Assembly (NCBI RefSeq): GCF_000427425.1 | Contig: NZ_KE386494.1 | Location: 787,608 to 851,607 of the forward strand | Length of the DNA: 64,000 bases | From: Caldanaerobius polysaccharolyticus DSM 13641 | GTDB lineage: Bacteria > Bacillota > Thermoanaerobacteria > Thermoanaerobacterales > Caldanaerobiaceae | Direction: 5' to 3' | Shown here: one piece after another, positions 59,709 through 64,000 of the stretch | Layout: each line of letters begins with the position of its first letter | Numbering within the stretch: position 1 is the first letter of the stretch | Notes under the pieces: model-generated | Seen by the model: only the letters and a program-made list of their open reading frames with translations | Databases searched by the model: none | Told to the model about the DNA's origin: nothing | Made by a program: the position numbers and the translations under genes

Positions 59709-61631
59709 TCAATCCCTCCACAGGTTATTGGCTGCATACTTTAGCACCACATCGCAGCAGTGATCACAGTAACCGCTGGCCTTCATCTCCTCCACCATGG
59801 CGTTGTACTTCTCGTCCTGTTCTTTATCCCTTACTTTCGCCTTGGTTATCACCCTGGTCAACTCTTTCACCGACACCATGAGCTTTTTTTCTATGGCCTC
59901 TTTTAGCGGCTCATAACAGGTGTAATCGATCTTACCCCCATTTCTCATGAGGTAAAACATGTACGACGTCACGTCCTGCCTGAAGCCTTTAGCAGAGCTC
60001 TCGGTAATGCCTATCTGCTCTTCAATAGACCTCATAAATTTTTCATCAGGCTCCAATTGCTCCCCCGTAGACCGATCTTTTAACTTGGTCCTGTTTACGT
60101 AGGCTTCAGCATGGTCCAGGTAGTTATTAAAGAGGCTTTCTGCCTGTTCTTTAAAGCTGTGAATAAAGGCCCTGGTTATCTCCTTTTCTAAAATCCTGTT
60201 GTACTCTTTTCTCAAGGTATCCTGTAAAAACCCCAGGTACTTCTTTTTATCGTCCTCGGCTATATCCATCTCTTTTACCGATTTTATAAGGCACTCCATG
60301 ACGCTTAACGGATTTATGCAATCGTATTCCGATTCCGATAGCGCTCTGTCAATAGCTTTTATTATAAACCTGGTGGATATTCCAAACATCCCCTCTCTGT
60401 TGCCGGCCTCTTCTCTAAGCTCAAGGATATCTATTTTTTTTGTAGTGCCCTTTTCCACTATTTCCTCTCCATTGTATATCTTTAACTTGGTAAGGGGGTC
60501 TACTTTAGAGGAAGGCGCAAGACGGGTTAATATGGCGAACATGGAGGCTATCTCCACCGTATGAGGCGCTATATGGGCTTTAAACCTGCTCTGCCTCAGT
60601 ATCTTATCGTATATTTTGACCTCTTCGTTAAGCTCCAGGCAATAAGGGACCTCAATTTTGACGATCCTATCTAAAATAGCCTCATTGGTATGGTCTGACT
60701 TAAACTTGTTCCATTCCGCCTCGTTGGAATGAGCCAGTATAACTCCGTCAAAGTATATCATGGAGCCCTTGCCCGGTGACGGTATGGCTTTCTCCTGAGT
60801 TGCGGTAATGATGGTATGAAGGTATTCCACGTCGTTTTTAAAGACCTCTATGAACTCCACAATCCCCCTGTTGCCCACATTAAAAGCGCCGTTTAAAGAC
60901 ATTATCCTCGGATCGTCTTCTGGGTACAGGTCCATCTTGGATATATCCACAGACCCCGTCAACACCGATGTATCTTGATTGTTGGGGTCTACAGGAGGAA
61001 CCACCCCGATGCCTTTTCTCGATCTTATGGAAAAATCCACAGTAACCACAGGCATCTTTTCGTACTGACCTCCGTACTCCTCTTTTAACCTGTACCGGCA
61101 GACAGGGCACAGGTCCCCCTCTATCTGAACTCCCAGCATTTCTTCAAATTCTTTTCTCAAGTGTTTTGGCACCAGATGCAAAGGCTCTTCCCTCATGGGA
61201 CATCCCTTTATAGCGTAAATGGGCTCGCTCCTCTCCAATGCCCTTTTTAACGCCTCCATTATGGAAGACTTACCTGATCCCACAGGCCCCACAAGGTAAA
61301 GGACCTGCCTGGCTTCCTCGCCCTTCATCGCCGCCGAGTGAAAGTAATTCACTATCTTCATTAACGCTTTGTCTATGCCAAAGAAGTCATTCTTAAAAAA
61401 ATTGTATCGCTTAATAGTCTCATTGCCGTATATCCTCTTTATCCTGAGGTTTTCTTCTGGTTTTAACACCTCATACCCTTCTTTGATGATAATATCGTAT
61501 AACCTCTTATGGGCCAATTTAGCCACATCGGGGTTCTCTTTGACTATCTTTAAATAATCAAGAAATGTGCCTTCAAAACCCATGTTTTTCCTGCTCTCTC
61601 TGTCTCTCTTTATCAAATCCTCAAACTCCAA
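59709..61631 (-). CDS. prkA: PrkA-type AAA/serine protein kinase
   Basis: 640 residues. The N-terminal AAA-type domain has Walker A LVGPVGSGKSSIMEALKRAL and a Walker-B-like IYFDGVILAHSNEAEWNKF. CPMREEPLHLVPKHL and CPVCRYRLKEEYGG contain conserved cysteines. The C-terminal PrkA region has NPLSVMECLIKSVKEMDI and SVKELTRVI. PrkA (YeaG) is a kinase or Lon-like AAA protein important for sporulation in Bacillus. The start is a TTG at 61631, eight bases after AAAGGGGG. First gene of the operon. Confidence 0.95.
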   Translation of the reverse strand: MEFEDLIKRDRESRKNMGFEGTFLDYLKIVKENPDVAKLAHKRLYDIIIKEGYEVLKPEENLRIKRIYGNETIKRYNFFKNDFFGIDKALMKIVNYFHSAAMKGEEARQVLYLVGPVGSGKSSIMEALKRALERSEPIYAIKGCPMREEPLHLVPKHLRKEFEEMLGVQIEGDLCPVCRYRLKEEYGGQYEKMPVVTVDFSIRSRKGIGVVPPVDPNNQDTSVLTGSVDISKMDLYPEDDPRIMSLNGAFNVGNRGIVEFIEVFKNDVEYLHTIITATQEKAIPSPGKGSMIYFDGVILAHSNEAEWNKFKSDHTNEAILDRIVKIEVPYCLELNEEVKIYDKILRQSRFKAHIAPHTVEIASMFAILTRLAPSSKVDPLTKLKIYNGEEIVEKGTTKKIDILELREEAGNREGMFGISTRFIIKAIDRALSESEYDCINPLSVMECLIKSVKEMDIAEDDKKKYLGFLQDTLRKEYNRILEKEITRAFIHSFKEQAESLFNNYLDHAEAYVNRTKLKDRSTGEQLEPDEKFMRSIEEQIGITESSAKGFRQDVTSYMFYLMRNGGKIDYTCYEPLKEAIEKKLMVSVKELTRVITKAKVRDKEQDEKYNAMVEEMKASGYCDHCCDVVLKYAANNLWRD

Positions 61632-61663
61632 CCGCTATACCCCCTTTGTAGGACTAACCTTAG

Positions 61664-61692
61664 TAATATTTATGTGGCGGGGTTTGCATTTA
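61664..61692 (-). promoter_or_regulatory. Possible sigma-E-like promoter of prkA
   Basis: On the minus strand TATAAA, 14 bases, CATAAATA. The sigma-E consensus is roughly ATATT-N14-CATACAAT, so the match is partial (about 5/8 in the -10). PrkA, YhbH and SpoVR are sigma-E dependent in Bacillus, which motivates the call. Confidence 0.35.
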
Positions 61693-61703
61693 TACAATAA
61701 CAT

Positions 61704-61741
61704 AGAAAAAAGGCTATGGTACTTAATAGTCCCATAGCCTT
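61704..61741 (-). terminator. Intrinsic terminator of the split Rad50 operon
   Basis: On the minus strand AAGGCTATGG pairs with CCATAGCCTT around a 12-base loop, followed by TTTTTC. It lies six bases after the stop of the C-terminal ATPase gene. Confidence 0.9.
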
Positions 61742-61747
61742 AGCCCT

Positions 61748-62398
61748 CTAGCGTATCCTCTCAACACAGCTAATGCCATCCTTTAAATATATCCTGTAGG
61801 CTATTTCACCGCTTTCCGCCAGGTGCTGGTTGTGGGTTATCATTATAATCTGCCTCCCCATATCCTGGCTGATTCCCCTTATGAGCTCTGCTACCGCCGC
61901 GCTGTACTCCCCTGATACATGTTTGGCAGGTTCATCGTAAACCATTATGCCCTCTAACCTGGGATACATGCCTTCCAGCAGCGCGCTTCTCAGCGCCATA
62001 GACACCACGTCTACCACGCCACCGCCACGGGAGTCTTCAGGTCTGTTGGCTATCCTGGCAGTGCCTCCGTAAGTGGACGCCACCAGAAATTCTACCTCGG
62101 GCCTGTCCCTCTTGTCCTCCAGCACCACTTCAAAAGATATATCAGGCCCAAAGACGCTTTGAAGCGCCGATGTCACCATCTGCTGGATATGCTGCCTGGC
62201 CTGTTCCCTGGCGTTTTCCGATGCTACCTGAAATACCAGCTTAACTTTCATGAGGACATCTACATCCCGCTGGAGCGCTTTTAACTCATCCCTCTTTTTT
62301 TCTATTTGCTGTTTGAGCTTATCGCATTGCCCTTTTCTCTGGTTGTAATAAGCCGTAAGCTCCTCCAGGCCTCTCTTAAGCTCATCTATACTCCTCAT
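61748..62398 (-). CDS. Rad50/SbcC-like ATPase, C-terminal half encoded separately
   Basis: 216 residues. A coiled-coil start (KQQIEKKRDELKALQRDVDV) leads into a C-terminal ABC-type ATPase lobe. The signature region is SRGGGVVDVVSMALRSALL, Walker B IMVYDEPAKHVSGEY, and the switch MITHNQHLAESG. There is no Walker A; that half is in the 62698-64000 gene. It starts three bases after the 91-residue gene. The signature differs from the common LSGGE form and resembles that of phage-type recombination ATPases, in my judgement. It would pair with the N-terminal half to form one ATPase head. Confidence 0.85.
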   Translation of the reverse strand: MRSIDELKRGLEELTAYYNQRKGQCDKLKQQIEKKRDELKALQRDVDVLMKVKLVFQVASENAREQARQHIQQMVTSALQSVFGPDISFEVVLEDKRDRPEVEFLVASTYGGTARIANRPEDSRGGGVVDVVSMALRSALLEGMYPRLEGIMVYDEPAKHVSGEYSAAVAELIRGISQDMGRQIIMITHNQHLAESGEIAYRIYLKDGISCVERIR

Positions 62399-62401
62399 AG
62401 C

Positions 62402-62677
62402 TTATTTGGCCCTCTCTATAAGGCTCCAGGGCATCATCTCGTCGGCCTGTTTGATGTACTCTTGGATCTGGCTTTTTAGCCTCTCTATTTCTTCATCCAG
62501 CTTGTCAGGGTCCACGCCCAGCTCCTTTATCTGGTTTTTCAATTCCTCCTGTTGTTTTAGCAAAAACTCTTTTTGGGTCATGGCTCTTTGCCGCAAGCTC
62601 TTAGCCTTTTCAATCCCCTCTTTTAGCCTGGCTATGCTCTCGTTGACTTTGTCCAGTTCATCACCGGCATTTTTCAC
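62402..62677 (-). CDS. Short coiled-coil protein between two Rad50-like halves
   Basis: 91 residues from a GTG at 62677 after AGGAGGGG. Nearly entirely coiled coil (NESIARLKEGIEKAKSLRQR, LDEEIERLKSQIQEYIKQAD), ending in MMPWSLIERAK. No CxxC and no ATPase motif. Its place, between the gene ending at the zinc hook and the gene holding the C-terminal ATPase, suggests it supplies part of the returning coiled-coil arm or a separate clamp. This is inference. Confidence 0.75.
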   Translation of the reverse strand: MKNAGDELDKVNESIARLKEGIEKAKSLRQRAMTQKEFLLKQQEELKNQIKELGVDPDKLDEEIERLKSQIQEYIKQADEMMPWSLIERAK

Positions 62678-62697
62678 ACTACACCCCTCCTTACCAC

Positions 62698-64000
62698 TTA
62701 ACCTGCCATGTCATGAGCGATTTTGTGAGCTTTTTCATCGGTTATAGGAGAAAAGCATACAGGGCATACCTTTAAGGCCCTGAGCAATTTCTCGTACCGA
62801 GCCACCAGCTCCCTCAAAGATCTCTCGCTGGTGCTCAATTCTCTTTCGGCGTCAGCAATACGTCTATTCACGTCTTTTAATCGCTCATTTAATATCACCA
62901 TCTGCGCATACCTGTCCAGGGCGTCTTTTGCGCTCTGGGATATACGTTCTACCTCGGATATGTTCTCTGATGCGCTGATAAAGCCATTCACATGATCAAG
63001 CTGCTCTTTTAACCCTTCAAGCTTGCTCCTGGCAGACACAAGAGATGCAAGTCTTTGCCGCATATCGTCGGCTTTAATACAAGCCTTATCCGCTTCTCCT
63101 ATCAACCTCATGTCTTCCATGGCTTTATCGATCACTTTCAGGTCTTTTTCACACTTTTTATACCTGTCTCCAAGGCCTTTAACGAGGCGACACTTGTCTA
63201 CCAGCACCTCCATATCAGACAGGCGCTGGCTGCACAAGCTGATCTGCTCCGTACTCCTCAGCACCCAATCAGCTGCGCTTAAACCCTTTGCCACATCCTC
63301 CATAGAAGCTTTAGCAACCGCCACAGCGCGATACCTCTGGTACAGGGCATCTGCCTTTAAAACAGCGCTCTCCACGGATTCTATATTACCTATATCCTTT
63401 ATAACGTCTTCTACCCTTTGGAGCTCCTCTACATTGCTTTTAACAGCCTCTCTTTTTTCACAAAGCCCTGCGATTTTAGCGCTGAGCAAATCCACCGTAG
63501 CGACTATGCTTTTTAACTTTCCCAACGTATCTTCTAATAAAGGCAAGTCGTCGTATTCTTTCAGGCTATCTTCCAACTGATCCAGTTCGGCGCTTACTTT
63601 CTTCAAATCCTCTCTCTTTTTATTGAAATCCTGGGTAGCCTTTTTATGGGCCAGGTCAAAAATATCAGTACCTGTAAGCCGACCTATGGCCCTGGCCTTA
63701 ACAGATCCGCTTTGCATGAGCAAAAACGGAGGTTCCAGCTGAGGCGATGTGTGCAGGTCTATAGTGACGTCATCGTCTATCCTGATCTTTTTTACTCCAG
63801 TAATCTCTACCACTTCTTCGGGCACCGACGTACCAAAGCCCTCAAAAACCCGATCTTCTTGCCCTGGCCTGGATATGACATACCGGTTCTTGCTGCCAGA
63901 GGCGCTCCTAACCCTGGTCACCGACACGCCATTGTCGTACACGAGGGATACGCTGCACTCGGCCGTTCCCGCCCTCACAAAATCCGATCCCCTGGGCTCG
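62698..64000 (-). CDS. Rad50/SbcC-like ATPase, N-terminal half with zinc hook (partial)
   Basis: The gene runs off the window; about 433 residues are visible. The first visible residues, GSDFVRAGTAECSVSLVYDN, are the region after the Walker A of Rad50/SbcC. PPFLLMQSGSVKARAIGRLT corresponds to the end of the N-lobe. A long coiled coil follows, and near the C-terminus VCPVCFSPITDEKAHKI is a CxxC zinc hook. The protein stops about 15 residues after the hook, so it is a Rad50 cut at its apex, not a random truncation: stop, ribosome site and next gene follow neatly. Walker A lies outside the window. Confidence 0.85.
   Translation of the reverse strand, partial: EPRGSDFVRAGTAECSVSLVYDNGVSVTRVRSASGSKNRYVISRPGQEDRVFEGFGTSVPEEVVEITGVKKIRIDDDVTIDLHTSPQLEPPFLLMQSGSVKARAIGRLTGTDIFDLAHKKATQDFNKKREDLKKVSAELDQLEDSLKEYDDLPLLEDTLGKLKSIVATVDLLSAKIAGLCEKREAVKSNVEELQRVEDVIKDIGNIESVESAVLKADALYQRYRAVAVAKASMEDVAKGLSAADWVLRSTEQISLCSQRLSDMEVLVDKCRLVKGLGDRYKKCEKDLKVIDKAMEDMRLIGEADKACIKADDMRQRLASLVSARSKLEGLKEQLDHVNGFISASENISEVERISQSAKDALDRYAQMVILNERLKDVNRRIADAERELSTSERSLRELVARYEKLLRALKVCPVCFSPITDEKAHKIAHDMAG

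Overview
The window looks like a chromosomal segment of an anaerobic, flagellated, spore-forming Firmicute, probably a thermophile of the Thermoanaerobacterales/Clostridia type. The evidence is low-GC coding, strong GGAGG ribosome sites, frequent GTG/TTG starts, the prkA-yhbH-spoVR sporulation cluster, the comFA-comFC-yvyF-flgM-flgN-flgK-flgL synteny of endospore formers, a lysine riboswitch before lysA, and only partial similarity to Bacillus gene order. Species assignment is inference. I saw no rRNA, tRNA or CRISPR array.

Layout. 1-7.7 kb is an insertion-sequence graveyard: a broken IS30 transposase, a broken IS256 transposase, an apparently intact IS110-family element with a strongly structured left-end leader (candidate bridge RNA), and a second IS110-family element whose transposase was cut near its start by an ISLre2-family element. 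That last insertion left a 9-bp target duplication, and removing it restores the IS110 reading frame exactly. 7.9-8.8 kb is a lone flagellin gene with a sigma-D promoter. 8.8-10.5 kb is an AAA-ATPase/PD-(D/E)XK gene. 10.6-13.9 kb is a divergent AraC regulator and melA alpha-galactosidase pair, split by a compact MntA-HepT toxin-antitoxin cassette lying between perfect 49-bp direct repeats that each carry the likely operator. 13.98-15 kb holds a decayed ROK regulator joined to a transposon remnant. 15-24 kb holds metabolic and transport genes: a VOC protein, a ThuA-like protein, a heterodimeric ABC exporter, acyl-CoA synthetase, C26 glutamine amidotransferase and ApbE.

24-31 kb is housekeeping: prfB with a programmed +1 frameshift, secA, hpf and a polar amino-acid ABC transporter, then a small zinc-ribbon gene. 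31-43.4 kb is a glycosyltransferase and the late flagellar/competence block (recD2-comFA-comFC-yvyF, then sigma-D promoter, flgM-flgN-flgK-flgL-flaG-fliD-fliS and a fliT-like gene). 43.4-49 kb holds a sugar isomerase with an orphan galactitol-type PTS IIC, and an uncharacterised operon of ferritin-like protein, CBO0543-type membrane protein, a 27-residue membrane peptide and two tandem flavoproteins. 49-57 kb holds riboswitch-controlled lysA, rplY, a phosphatase-fold membrane protein preceded by a promoter, a roughly 200-nt structured RNA and an intrinsic terminator, then serA and its aminotransferase. 57-61.6 kb is spoVR-yhbH-prkA. 61.7-64 kb is a Rad50-like ATPase split into three genes, cut just after the zinc-hook CPVC, running off the window edge.

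The most novel-looking items are the structured leader of the 51.4-53.6 kb membrane protein, the split Rad50 operon, the flavoprotein/small-peptide operon, the repeat-bounded MntA-HepT cassette, and the candidate bridge RNAs of the two IS110 elements.
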